Origin: Leptolyngbya sp. NIES-2104
GTDB taxonomy: Bacteria > Cyanobacteriota > Cyanobacteriia > Leptolyngbyales > Leptolyngbyaceae
Assembly (NCBI RefSeq): GCF_001485215.1
Contig: NZ_BBWW01000001.1
Location: forward strand, 2,046,001-2,110,000
DNA: 64,000 bases
Direction: 5' to 3'
Numbering within the stretch: position 1 is the stretch's first letter; every line of letters starts with the position of its first letter. This document shows positions 34,248-42,760 of this stretch, one piece after another. The position numbers were made by a program, and so were the translations under genes. The notes beneath the pieces were generated by a model, which was not told where the DNA came from, searched no databases, and was given only the letters and a program-made list of their open reading frames with translations.

Positions 34248-34353
34248 GCCCCCTAAATCCCCCAAATTTGGGGGACTTTGAACAGTTGAAACGGTTCTGA
34301 ATTCTAGAAGTTTTTCTGACTCAAAGTCCCCCAGAATGGGGAATCTAGGGGGC
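34248..34353. mobile_element. MITE-like inverted-repeat element, family B, copy 2
   Basis: Arms GCCCCCTAAATCCCCC (34248) and GGGGAATCTAGGGGGC (ending 34353), with inner CTTTGAACAG…CTGACTCAAAG, match the copy at 495-671 closely in the core. The outer extension seen there (ACAGATCTT) is absent here. It sits between the MBL-like gene and the glycosyltransferase gene, and codes for nothing. Confidence 0.7.
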
Positions 34354-34432
34354 ACAAGCCGACTGAAACGAAGCGAGGGGTTCCAGAACGTTCCAAGCAA
34401 AATTCGCAATCTTTCTGCCAGAAGTTGCACCA

Positions 34433-36070
34433 ATGCAAATATTAAAAGCCATTATTCAAGCAATTTCAGAAGGCAAAAGATTAGAAATTGAATTAGTCTT
34501 TCAAAGCTTTTTCGCCCTATTTTTGATTGGATTAATTCCAGCATTTGTCATTTTCAAATTTCGGAACCAATTCAATCGAATCATTCATCCAATTTTGCTG
34601 ATTCTTGCCAGTTTAATCCTGGTCAATTACCTCGGTTTAGTCATCCTTTATCCAACTTGGGCAGACTATGCTGATCCGGCTGAAGCCAATGTTGCGATCG
34701 TATCCTGGCTATTCCGAAGCGGTCAACCGATTTATCCCTATCTGAATGCGGCTGAACGCTATATCAACAACTACGGTGCATTCTCTTACGTAATTCAAAG
34801 CGTATTTCTCAGCCTGTTAACACCCAGTATTTTCTCCTCAAAAGTCGCAGGGTGTTTGGCAGGATTTTCTAGTCTAAGCTTAATCTTTTTGCTGATTCGG
34901 CATCAATTAGGATGGAAAATAGCGATTTATGGAAGCGCGATCGTATCTCTCTGTTTTCTCGCTCAAACCTCTGCATCCGGATTATTAACCTCATCATTTT
35001 GGGTTAGACCCGATGCGTTGCTGCTATTTTTTACGGTGTTAGGATTATTTCTTACGGTTCGAGGCAGAAAATGGACTGCGATACTTGGAAGCGCGATCGC
35101 ACTCGGAATCAGCACCAATCTCAAAATCACAGCCTTTCTACACTTCGTTCCAATTTACGTTTTACTAGTGTATCGTTTTAGATTCGCTTCTATATTAATT
35201 TCATCGAGTATTGCTTTATTAACTACGATATTACCTTATCTAATCCCCCAAATTTCATTTACAAATTACTGGACGTGGTTACAGCAAGTTCGACTCAAAG
35301 GAATTAACCCTGAACAAATTCCTAAGAATCTTTTATGGACGGGATTTGTTGGAGTACCTACCGCGATCGCATTTCTTCAATCTGTCTTAACCGATTCCTT
35401 CAAACGCTGGCTCCCAAAAAATCTACTTTTTTGCATCACTTTAATCATTGGAATTGTGATCAATGCGGTGATTAGCTCCACCCGTGGCGCGTTAGAGAAT
35501 AATATGTTGCCATTTGTGCCACTATTGGTCTACTTGGCGATCGAGCTTTTTCGACAGGCGAAACCTTCTAAAATCCTGACTCCGGTTAGTTTAAGTGCTG
35601 TGATCGCGTTCATGTTATCCATCGGTTTAGCCGTTTATTCAACTGAAGTGAAGTTTATCGATCGCATGCTCACGGCTCCTGGACACCAAGCGATCGCAGA
35701 TTTGAATCAATTCATGGCAGCAAATCCGAATCGCACGATCGGAATGGGATATGGTGCAGTCAGCTATCAGCTTTCAACCTACCGCCCACAGCTTGTGTTC
35801 AAAGGCAATCCTTATCTACTTGATTCTGCCTCCCTGATGGAAATGCAGGCATCAGGATTGAACAATACGCCAGAAAGCACACTGAATGCGATGAGAACTT
35901 GTCAAACTGAGATTTGGCTGCTTCCAAAAGGCAAGCCACCGTTTCAGGTTTATAGCTACTATCCGCCGCTGCAGAAACTATTTAGCGATGAATTTAGAAA
36001 GATTTTTGCTGAGAACTACGATCGACAATTCAGCACCAAATTCTATGATGCTTGGTTCTGCAAACGCTGA
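34433..36070 (+). CDS. GT-C fold membrane glycosyltransferase (family 39/ArnT-like)
   Basis: About 11-12 membrane helices. The first periplasmic loop carries YADPAEANVAIVSWLFRSGQPIYPYL, where the acidic DPAE matches the catalytic Asp/Glu position of GT-C enzymes using polyprenyl-phosphate sugars. Later segments (GLLTSSFWVRPDALLLFFTVLGLFLTVRG) are typical of PMT_2/DUF2029-like proteins. The C-terminal ~120 residues are periplasmic. The gene is more AT-rich than its neighbours. Substrate unknown. Confidence 0.8.
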   Translation: MQILKAIIQAISEGKRLEIELVFQSFFALFLIGLIPAFVIFKFRNQFNRIIHPILLILASLILVNYLGLVILYPTWADYADPAEANVAIVSWLFRSGQPIYPYLNAAERYINNYGAFSYVIQSVFLSLLTPSIFSSKVAGCLAGFSSLSLIFLLIRHQLGWKIAIYGSAIVSLCFLAQTSASGLLTSSFWVRPDALLLFFTVLGLFLTVRGRKWTAILGSAIALGISTNLKITAFLHFVPIYVLLVYRFRFASILISSSIALLTTILPYLIPQISFTNYWTWLQQVRLKGINPEQIPKNLLWTGFVGVPTAIAFLQSVLTDSFKRWLPKNLLFCITLIIGIVINAVISSTRGALENNMLPFVPLLVYLAIELFRQAKPSKILTPVSLSAVIAFMLSIGLAVYSTEVKFIDRMLTAPGHQAIADLNQFMAANPNRTIGMGYGAVSYQLSTYRPQLVFKGNPYLLDSASLMEMQASGLNNTPESTLNAMRTCQTEIWLLPKGKPPFQVYSYYPPLQKLFSDEFRKIFAENYDRQFSTKFYDAWFCKR

Positions 36071-36078
36071 AGTCGAGC

Positions 36079-36126
36079 TTAGAGGGTGATTGAAAAGACT
36101 TTTTATATTTTTCAATCACCCTCTAA
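36079..36126. repeat. 48-bp palindrome with MITE family A ends
   Basis: TTAGAGGGTGATTGAAAA (36079-36096) is perfectly complementary to 36109-36126 with a 12-nt T-rich loop. The arms match the family A terminal repeat (GAGGGTGTTTGAAAA) at all but one base. It follows the glycosyltransferase stop by 8 bp and may double as a terminator for both flanking convergent genes. Confidence 0.8.
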
Positions 36127-36174
36127 CACCAGATTGACCTTTGACCGCTATAGATCGATTTGGTGTTAGACAAT

Positions 36175-38703
36175 CTAAACCGAAGCCTGCTGACGCTGAT
36201 ACAACGACCAATACAATCCCTTCTTCCGTAACAGTTCATCGTGCGTGCCCTTCTCAGCGATCACACCCTTCTCCATCACCAGAATCAAATCTGCCCGCTT
36301 CAAAGGTGCAAATCGGTGAGCAATCAGAAACACCGTACGATTCGCCGAAATCGATTGCAAACTCTGTAAAACTTGCTGCTCTGTCTCACTATCTAAGGCA
36401 CTCGTCGCTTCATCAAGCACCAGAATCGGATTGTTCGAGAGGAACAATCGCGCCAGTGCAATCCGCTGCCGCTGTCCCCCAGATAACGCCGTTCCCCGCT
36501 CTCCTACATTCGTTTCATACCCTTGCGATAACTCGCTAATAAAGTCATGCGCCGCTGCCATTCGTGCCGCTTCGACGACTTGTTCTGCACTAATATCCGG
36601 ACGACCGAGGGTAATGTTATCCACGATGTTGCCGTTAAAGATAAAGTCCTCTTGCAAGACTACGCCCATCTGACTTCTCAAAGAGTGCAGATCCGCGCTC
36701 TTAATGTCGAATCCATCTACCGTAATTCGACCCGCTTCCGGCAAGTATAATCGCTGCAAGAGTTTTGACAGCGTACTCTTACCCGAACCACTTCGCCCCA
36801 CCACCCCAACTAACATTCCAGGCTCAACATCAAAGGAAATTCCTTTCAGCACAGGTTCTTGATTCGGGCTGTAGCGGAAAAAGACTTGATCAAACGAAAC
36901 CTGTCCTCTCAAAGGCGGCAAAACTAACCCTGATCCCGGTTCTGCTTCTGGAGCCACGTTGAGAATATCGCCAATGCGATCGACAGACAACAACACCTGC
37001 TGTAAGTTCTGCCACAGTTGCACCAGTCGCAGTAACGGACCCGTCACCCGTCCCGATAGCATCTGAAACGCGACCAACTGACCCACCGTTAATTCCTGCT
37101 TGATCACCAAGTGAGCACCGACCCAGAGAATTAACAGATACGAGAAATTCGTCAGAAAGTCCCCTAAGTTATTGCTGATATTAGAAGTCGTCGATGCCTT
37201 GAAGCTGGTGCGAATGTATCGGGCGAAAAGTCCTTCCCAGCGATCGCGCGATGGCTTCTCTGCACTATGCGCTTTCACCGAGTGAATCCCCGTCACCGTC
37301 TCAACCAGAAACGATTGACTATCTGCGCTCCGGTTAAACGTCTCATTCAGCCAATTTCTTAAAATCGGGGTCGTCGTCAGCGTTAATGCTGCATATAACG
37401 GAAGAACCGCTAACGCCACTCCAGTCAGCGGAATACTGTAGAAGAACATCAACGCCAGATACACGACAGCAAAAATCGAATCGAGCACCACGGTCAAAGC
37501 TGTTCCGGTCAAGAATTGCCGAATGTTCTCTAACTCTTGAACTCGTGCAACCGTATCTCCGACCCGTCGCGATTCAAAGTACGCCAACGGCAACCGCATC
37601 AAGTGACGAAACAATTGAGCAGAAAGGCTCAGATCCAACCGTCGAGCAGTATGCGTGAAAATGAACAATCGTAGAATTCCGAGCACTGCTTCAAATATGG
37701 CGACACCCAAAAGCGCGATCGCCATTACATCGAGCGTCGGAATACTCCCCTGCACCATCACTCTGTCAATCACAACCTGCGTAATCAACGGAGTCGCAAG
37801 TCCTAACAATTGCAGCGTGAATGACGCAAACAGCACTTCACCGAGCAAGACTCGATACTTCCAGACCGCGGGCAAAAACCAAGTTAAGTTAAATCTCTCC
37901 TGCTTCTGAACCGTTTCAACTTGCCAGAGTTGCCGATCCCAAAGCTGCTCGACCCTCGATCGATGAATCGCTTGCGGAGTCATCATCGGATCGTGCGGAT
38001 CAGAAATAATTAATCGATCGCCTCTCACCGCGTACGCTACAACCCAATGCGGCTCTTCAGTATCGCCCCACAGCATCAGCGCCGGAAACGTCAACAGTCG
38101 GGCGCTCTGCCAATTCGTTTCAATTCGTCGCAGTTGTAACCCTAACTTTTCCGCCGCATCGACCACATTCGTTGGGCGCTGTCCTCGCAGTTGTCGCTGC
38201 ACCCAATCCATCTGAACTGGATTTTGCAGGTGATTCGCCACCATCGTCAGGCACGCTGCCGCACTATTCATTCCTGCAACAAATGGAAAGCCTGTCACAG
38301 CCTGCGGCGATTGATCCGTTTGAGGAAGATACTTCGATCGTGCAATTGCCCAATAGCGATCGACATCCGATGAATTCACCGTTGTCCACATCTCGCTGCG
38401 CCAGAGAACCGCTTGAACATCGCTACTTGCGGCTCTCGCTTTCCACCCTGGCAACTCGATTAAGTCTCCGATCCATTCTCCAGGCTGCAAGACACGAGTG
38501 CTGTTATCTTCTCCGACAAGTCGAACCTTTCCAGACAGGACGATCAACTGAACGCCTGCTTCGTCACTCGACCACAGCACCTCGCCCAACTTAAAGCGTC
38601 GGACTTCGGCTTTCGTTTTGAACTGCACCTGTTGTTCAGGATTCAAGAAACACAGAGGGGGCGATTCCCAGGGTAAGCTGGCAGCGAGATCGTTCGTTAG
38701 CAT
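36175..38703 (-). CDS. ABC exporter with cNMP-binding and C39-like domains (HlyB/HetC type)
   Basis: 842 aa. Domain 1 (~17-110): cyclic-nucleotide-binding fold (RFKLGEVLWSSDEAGVQLIVLSGKVRLVGED…LQPGEWIGDL). Domain 2 (~135-270): C39 peptidase-like; the segment GMNSAAACLTMVANH has Ser147 where the catalytic Cys of DCGxxCL stands, while PHWVVAY (His) and ISDPHD (Asp) remain, so proteolysis is doubtful. Domain 3 (~285-560): six-helix exporter membrane domain. Domain 4: ATPase with GRSGSGKST, LSGGQRQRIALARL, ILVLDEATSALD. It exports a peptide or protein. The PPIase gene lies 46 bp upstream; no HlyD gene is near. Confidence 0.92.
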   Translation of the reverse strand: MLTNDLAASLPWESPPLCFLNPEQQVQFKTKAEVRRFKLGEVLWSSDEAGVQLIVLSGKVRLVGEDNSTRVLQPGEWIGDLIELPGWKARAASSDVQAVLWRSEMWTTVNSSDVDRYWAIARSKYLPQTDQSPQAVTGFPFVAGMNSAAACLTMVANHLQNPVQMDWVQRQLRGQRPTNVVDAAEKLGLQLRRIETNWQSARLLTFPALMLWGDTEEPHWVVAYAVRGDRLIISDPHDPMMTPQAIHRSRVEQLWDRQLWQVETVQKQERFNLTWFLPAVWKYRVLLGEVLFASFTLQLLGLATPLITQVVIDRVMVQGSIPTLDVMAIALLGVAIFEAVLGILRLFIFTHTARRLDLSLSAQLFRHLMRLPLAYFESRRVGDTVARVQELENIRQFLTGTALTVVLDSIFAVVYLALMFFYSIPLTGVALAVLPLYAALTLTTTPILRNWLNETFNRSADSQSFLVETVTGIHSVKAHSAEKPSRDRWEGLFARYIRTSFKASTTSNISNNLGDFLTNFSYLLILWVGAHLVIKQELTVGQLVAFQMLSGRVTGPLLRLVQLWQNLQQVLLSVDRIGDILNVAPEAEPGSGLVLPPLRGQVSFDQVFFRYSPNQEPVLKGISFDVEPGMLVGVVGRSGSGKSTLSKLLQRLYLPEAGRITVDGFDIKSADLHSLRSQMGVVLQEDFIFNGNIVDNITLGRPDISAEQVVEAARMAAAHDFISELSQGYETNVGERGTALSGGQRQRIALARLFLSNNPILVLDEATSALDSETEQQVLQSLQSISANRTVFLIAHRFAPLKRADLILVMEKGVIAEKGTHDELLRKKGLYWSLYQRQQASV

Positions 38704-38749
38704 GAGGGCGGTATTAAAATTAGGGGGCTGAAATCAAGAGTTCTTCAGT

Positions 38750-39511
38750 TTAGTCGTTGACTTGCAGTTTCACCGTCATTTTCTGAATTTTTTCGGCAAT
38801 CCAACGATCGAATAATTCCGTCGTTAGCATCTGCTTCAATTGAGAATTGTCTAAAGTTGCAGGTAGAACTTCTTCCACCCGGAAAAGCGCCCATCGATCC
38901 TCTAATTCAATCGGTCCGACAACATCGCCCGGATTAGCAGAATCGATCACCGCTCTGACCGTATCCGGCATTGTACCGCGACTGACCGGACCCATCATGC
39001 CATTTGCAATACGATCGTCGGCGATCGAATGCTCTTTCGCTAACGCCTCAAAACTTTCCCCTTCACTGATTTGCAGCTTTAATTCGTCTGCGACCTCTTT
39101 ACTTTCGACAATAATGCGAGATAGCACGACGCGATCGAGAAACACTTTTCGCTCAATGAAGTACTCTTGCAATCTCGGTTCAGTCGCAACAATCTTTAGC
39201 TTTTCGTTCTTAAAGTTCGTTGCAATCTGCTGATGAAATGTGGTGTAATCGAGTCCGTTACGATTCAGCCATTCTTGAAATACCTTCGGATCGGTCAATT
39301 GTTGCTGAAGCCGAAAATCGACGACCGCTTGTTCAATCACTGCCGGATTGATATCCAAATCTTCGCGGGTTTTAATTTCGGTTTCGAGTACGTGCTGCCG
39401 CAAAATATCACCAATAAAGCCTTGCAGCTTGCCAGAAGTCTGTAAATAACGAAGACAATCCCGGAGACTGAGAGATGTATCGTCGATCGTCAAAAAAGCG
39501 TTTGTGTCCAT
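38750..39511 (-). CDS. Parvulin-type peptidylprolyl isomerase linked to the exporter
   Basis: 253 aa without a signal peptide, hence cytosolic. The N-terminal helical part (DCLRYLQTSGKLQGFIGDILRQHVLETEIKTRED…) is SurA-like. A parvulin domain spans ~125-225: VVLSRIIVESKEVADELKLQISEGESFEALAKEHSIADDRIANGMMGPVSRGTMPDTVRAVIDSANPGDVVGPIELEDRWALFRVEEV. It is transcribed with the ABC exporter just downstream, an arrangement known next to cyanobacterial HlyB/HetC-type exporters; it may hold substrate in exportable form. Confidence 0.92.
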   Translation of the reverse strand: MDTNAFLTIDDTSLSLRDCLRYLQTSGKLQGFIGDILRQHVLETEIKTREDLDINPAVIEQAVVDFRLQQQLTDPKVFQEWLNRNGLDYTTFHQQIATNFKNEKLKIVATEPRLQEYFIERKVFLDRVVLSRIIVESKEVADELKLQISEGESFEALAKEHSIADDRIANGMMGPVSRGTMPDTVRAVIDSANPGDVVGPIELEDRWALFRVEEVLPATLDNSQLKQMLTTELFDRWIAEKIQKMTVKLQVND

Positions 39512-39886
39512 GAAGGTAATCTGCTGCGATGTCCAAAATGATGTTAACGTGCCTGAATCTTCTGCGATCTTGCCACGAGTCCGAGCGATCAGCGCGTAAT
39601 TTCACGCTGATCCAATGCGATTAAACTAGAATCTTTCATCCTCAGAGTCCGCAATTTCAACGAATTCCCACGGAACCTTCTCTAAATCTTCAAGAACGAT
39701 ACGGAGAACCGAACCCAGTTTAATTATTTCTCCGCACAGTAAAATATATTCGGCTCAGGAAACTTTACGGAATTCTTCATCGATTATAGAATCTTTAAAA
39801 GATCTAAACTCCGACCGGGAAACCGGGATTTGTGGCATGATCGATAAGTCATGCGATCGACAGAAATAAAGAGGAAACTACGCGAT
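39512..39886. other. Divergent intergenic region, PPIase/peroxiredoxin
   Basis: 375 bp with no convincing gene. It contains promoter regions for both divergent genes and a short inverted repeat CCGG-GAAA-CCGG near 39818. GAGGAA at 39871 is the only ribosome-site-like sequence before the peroxiredoxin start. Confidence 0.5.
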
Positions 39887-40528
39887 ATGGCTCTTCGACT
39901 TGGTGATACCGTTCCCAACTTTACGCAGGATTCGTCTGAGGGAACGATCGATTTTTATGATTGGGCAGGCGATAGCTGGGTAGTGCTGTTCTCGCACCCC
40001 GCAGACTATACTCCTGTTTGTACGACCGAATTAGGTCAAGTGGCAAAGATCAAGCCCGAATTTGACAAGCGCAATGTGAAAGTAATCGCGCTAAGTGTGG
40101 ATAACGCTGAATCTCACAAGGGCTGGATTAGCGACATCAACGAAACCCAAAGTACCACCGTCAACTATCCGATCTTGGCGGATGGCGACAAGAAGGTTTC
40201 GGAACTGTACGACATGATTCACCCGAATTCCAGCACAGGCAATACGCTGACTGTTCGATCGGTGTTCATCATCGACAACAATAAGAAACTGCGCCTGACC
40301 TTTACTTATCCTGCCAGCACCGGACGGAATTTTGATGAGTTGTTGCGGGTGATTGATTCGCTGCAATTGACGGACAACTACAGCGTTGCGACTCCGGCAA
40401 ATTGGCAAGATGGCGGCGACTGTGTGGTTGTGCCTTCGATTCCGACCGAGCAAGCGCGTGAGAAATTCCCGAAAGGATTGACGGAAGTGAAGCCTTATCT
40501 CCGGATGACTCCGCAGCCGAACAAGTAA
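39887..40528 (+). CDS. 1-Cys peroxiredoxin (Prx6 type)
   Basis: ATG 39887 (MALRLGDTVPNF) is chosen over 39851 on family length; the result is 213 aa, typical of Prx6. The peroxidatic Cys45 lies in SHPADYTPVCTTELG. The C-terminal dimerisation domain (NWQDGGDCVVVPSIPTEQAREKFPKGLTEVKPYLRMTPQP) is complete. It reduces H2O2 and alkyl peroxides. A strong terminator follows. Confidence 0.96.
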   Translation: MALRLGDTVPNFTQDSSEGTIDFYDWAGDSWVVLFSHPADYTPVCTTELGQVAKIKPEFDKRNVKVIALSVDNAESHKGWISDINETQSTTVNYPILADGDKKVSELYDMIHPNSSTGNTLTVRSVFIIDNNKKLRLTFTYPASTGRNFDELLRVIDSLQLTDNYSVATPANWQDGGDCVVVPSIPTEQAREKFPKGLTEVKPYLRMTPQPNK

Positions 40529-40553
40529 GGTTTCAATTGCTGTGATTTCATTG

Positions 40554-40583
40554 ACTGGGTGAGGATTCTCGCCCAGTTTTTTT
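40554..40583 (+). terminator. Rho-independent terminator of the peroxiredoxin gene
   Basis: ACTGGGTGAG-GATT-CTCGCCCAGT (one wobble) followed by a run of seven T, 26 bp after the stop codon. Confidence 0.93.
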
Positions 40584-40602
40584 AGGTGAAGTCAATGATT
40601 CT

Positions 40603-40664
40603 TTTCGCTTCGTTGCTAATCCGCCCCGGAATAAAATTCGGGGCGGATTAGCAACGAAGCGAAA
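40603..40664. repeat. Perfect 26-bp inverted repeat
   Basis: Left arm 40603-40628 (TTTCGCTTCGTTGCTAATCC then GCCCCG) is exactly complementary to 40639-40664 around loop GAATAAAATT. It lies just past the peroxiredoxin terminator and before the stop of the convergent deacetylase gene. There is no T run, so a transposable-element relic or structured RNA element is as likely as a terminator. Confidence 0.8.
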
Positions 40665-40687
40665 GAACTCAGCAAACTCACATTTTT

Positions 40688-41545
40688 TTACCCCTGTACC
40701 CGCCCCGGACTTTGCTGCAATTTCCACAGCGTTTGATCGATCAGCCGCCAGTGATCTAATCCACCGCCCACCAACAGCCGAAACATCCAAAGCCCCTCAC
40801 CCCCTTCAACCTTGATACGCGGTAGATAAAACCGATTCAGCGGTGATTCTCGTTCTGCGATCGCGCCATGCTGCGAGGTAAACGCAAATTGATACTGACT
40901 TTCCTGTAAAACCGTCGCAGTTGTTGCATTAAAATCAGCCATCGTTCCAAACGGGTAGGCAAACGCTGTTACCGGAATTCTGAGTTTCTCTTCTAGCATT
41001 CGTCGCGATCGCGTCACTTCCAACCGCATTTCCTCAAGACTAATTTTGCCTAGAGATCGATGTGTCCATCCGTGTGAAGCTACCGTCAGATGAGATGCTA
41101 ACGTTTTAACCTCATTCCAAGTTAAATGCGGCTCTGGATCTTCGTGATGATCGATCGCGCTCACGGTGACAAAGACGACCGCAGGAATTTTGTACTTCTT
41201 CAAAATCGGTAGAGCGAGGTCATGAACGCTTTGATAGCCATCATCGATCGTCACTAGCACCGATCCCGCAGGCAGATCAATTTCACCTCTTAAAAATCGC
41301 TCGACTTGTTCCATTGAAACCGCTCGTTTGTGACGGGCAAGCCAAGCCATTTGCGCCTCAAAATCTTCCGGCGTGACACAAAACGGATCACGCGGCTGAT
41401 CTCCAAAGCGGTGATACGTCAACACTCGAATCTGCGATCGTCTCGCGTTTCCGAATGGATTGAGCACCAAACTCGACAAAATCATCAGCCGCCGTGCCAA
41501 CTTCTTGAGGTGCCAGCGCATCGGACTAATTGATGTAGAATTCAT
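40688..41545 (-). CDS. Polysaccharide deacetylase family protein
   Basis: NodB-homology domain: VLVTIDDGYQSVHDLALPILKKYKIPAVVFVT (motif TFDDG with Ile for Phe; Asp-Asp metal and base), VASHGWTHRSLGKIS (H-x3-H metal ligands) and AFAYPFGTMADF. The N-terminal 35 residues are basic with a weak hydrophobic stretch (MILSSLVLNPFG). It removes acetyl groups from a polysaccharide, probably exopolysaccharide. It starts inside the stop of the TagA-like gene (ATGA overlap), so both act in one pathway. Confidence 0.93.
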   Translation of the reverse strand: MNSTSISPMRWHLKKLARRLMILSSLVLNPFGNARRSQIRVLTYHRFGDQPRDPFCVTPEDFEAQMAWLARHKRAVSMEQVERFLRGEIDLPAGSVLVTIDDGYQSVHDLALPILKKYKIPAVVFVTVSAIDHHEDPEPHLTWNEVKTLASHLTVASHGWTHRSLGKISLEEMRLEVTRSRRMLEEKLRIPVTAFAYPFGTMADFNATTATVLQESQYQFAFTSQHGAIAERESPLNRFYLPRIKVEGGEGLWMFRLLVGGGLDHWRLIDQTLWKLQQSPGRVQG

Positions 41546-42363
41546 GGGTTTCTTCTGCGGTTAAACTTAGACTGCACGACACGATCGGATTTCCAATACA
41601 TCAAGGCATAAAACAGGAAAGTGAAATTTCCGATCAAATAACGCTGCCATTTTTTCGGCTGTTGGCACAAAAGTTGCAGCCATTCAAATCCAAAATATCG
41701 CACCCATCGCGGTGCCCGTTTTAAGTTACCACCCCAGTGATCGAACAAGCCACCGACTCCGATCGCTAACGGCACTTCCGCAGGCTGATACTGATCGATC
41801 CAGCTTTCCTGAATCGGATTGCCCATTCCGACGAGGAGCACATGGGGACGCGCCGCTTTGATTTGCGCGATCGCTCGTTCTCTGAGTTCTGGACTGGTCA
41901 AATATCCGTGATGATATCCCGCAAGTTCCCACCCTGGAAAGTGTTGCCCAGCAAATCGCGCCGCTTGCTCGATCGTGTCTGGATCGGCACCTAGCAGAAA
42001 ATAACGGTAGCCTTGATTTGCAGTCGCTTGAAAGAAGTCTGGAATCAAGTCGGTTCCGACCAGGTTACTTTTCATCTTGACTCCCCGCATTGATGCAGCG
42101 ATTCGGACTCCAGAACCATCCCCAAAGCAGTAAGTTGCACGATTGAGGACAGCGTGATAGTTTGAGTCTGCGATCGCAAGATTCAGCGTGTGAGCGTTGG
42201 GAAGAAAGATTTGGGCAGGAGTCGATTGCTGGACGAGTTCTTCCATGATGTCGATCGCATCTGAGCGGGAAGCATTGGCGATCTGAATACCAAAAATAGA
42301 GACAGGTGAAATCGATCGTTTACGGGGACGCGATCGGGTTGAGTTGAATGGTTGTGGGATCAT
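41542..42363 (-). CDS. WecG/TagA/CpsF family glycosyltransferase
   Basis: GT26 enzyme of 273 aa: VSIFGIQIANASRSDAIDIMEELV, ILPNAHTLNLAIADS, YCFGDGSGVRIAASMRGVKMKSNLVGTDLIPDF (nucleotide-sugar site), RYFLLGADPDTIEQAARF, HVLLVGMGNPIQESWIDQY and IGVGGLFDHWGGNLKRAPRWVRYFGFEWLQLLCQQPKKWQRYL. It adds N-acetylmannosaminuronate-like sugars to lipid-linked intermediates in enterobacterial common antigen or teichoic acid; here probably exopolysaccharide. Coupled by ATGA to the deacetylase gene. Confidence 0.94.
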   Translation of the reverse strand: MIPQPFNSTRSRPRKRSISPVSIFGIQIANASRSDAIDIMEELVQQSTPAQIFLPNAHTLNLAIADSNYHAVLNRATYCFGDGSGVRIAASMRGVKMKSNLVGTDLIPDFFQATANQGYRYFLLGADPDTIEQAARFAGQHFPGWELAGYHHGYLTSPELRERAIAQIKAARPHVLLVGMGNPIQESWIDQYQPAEVPLAIGVGGLFDHWGGNLKRAPRWVRYFGFEWLQLLCQQPKKWQRYLIGNFTFLFYALMYWKSDRVVQSKFNRRRNP

Positions 42364-42760
42364 CTAAAGCGAAGGATGAAAAGCTCAATTAGCGGTTTTT
42401 TCGATGTCTAGATTTGGGAAACCGACGTGTCTCCCTCAGATGAGCCACCCTGTATCAATTACATCAGCTTCAATTAGTGTAAAAGGATACTGTTATAGTG
42501 ATCGATATCATTCAGCATGTTTACGTAGATATCATGATCACTACTGAGTTTGTAAAATACACGTAAACTATACGAGTACGTTAGATTGAGAAACGGAACA
42601 TTTACCAGAGGCGTTTTGCGTACTCTTACGGCGGATGGGCAAATCTGCCACTGGCTTGCTCAGGTTAGAGAACTCGTTCTCGATTCAGACAGCAAAATCT
42701 CAATCGAACCAACTGGGATTTGTGACTCGATCGACATTCTCAATCTTTGAAAAGCGTGTC
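42364..42760. other. Intergenic region upstream of the TagA-deacetylase operon
   Basis: 397 bp between two minus-strand genes. It contains repeated sequence blocks at 42504-42568 (separate entry), and otherwise no frame with a plausible start. Confidence 0.5.
42504..42568. promoter_or_regulatory. Candidate operator: GATATCAT direct repeat and GTTTACGT inverted repeat
   Basis: GATATCAT occurs at 42504-42511 and 42528-42535, start-to-start 24 bp. GTTTACGT at 42519-42526 and ACGTAAAC at 42561-42568 are inverted. They lie 140-205 bp upstream of the TagA start, just downstream of the tandem-MarR gene. No regulator is proven. Confidence 0.4.
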
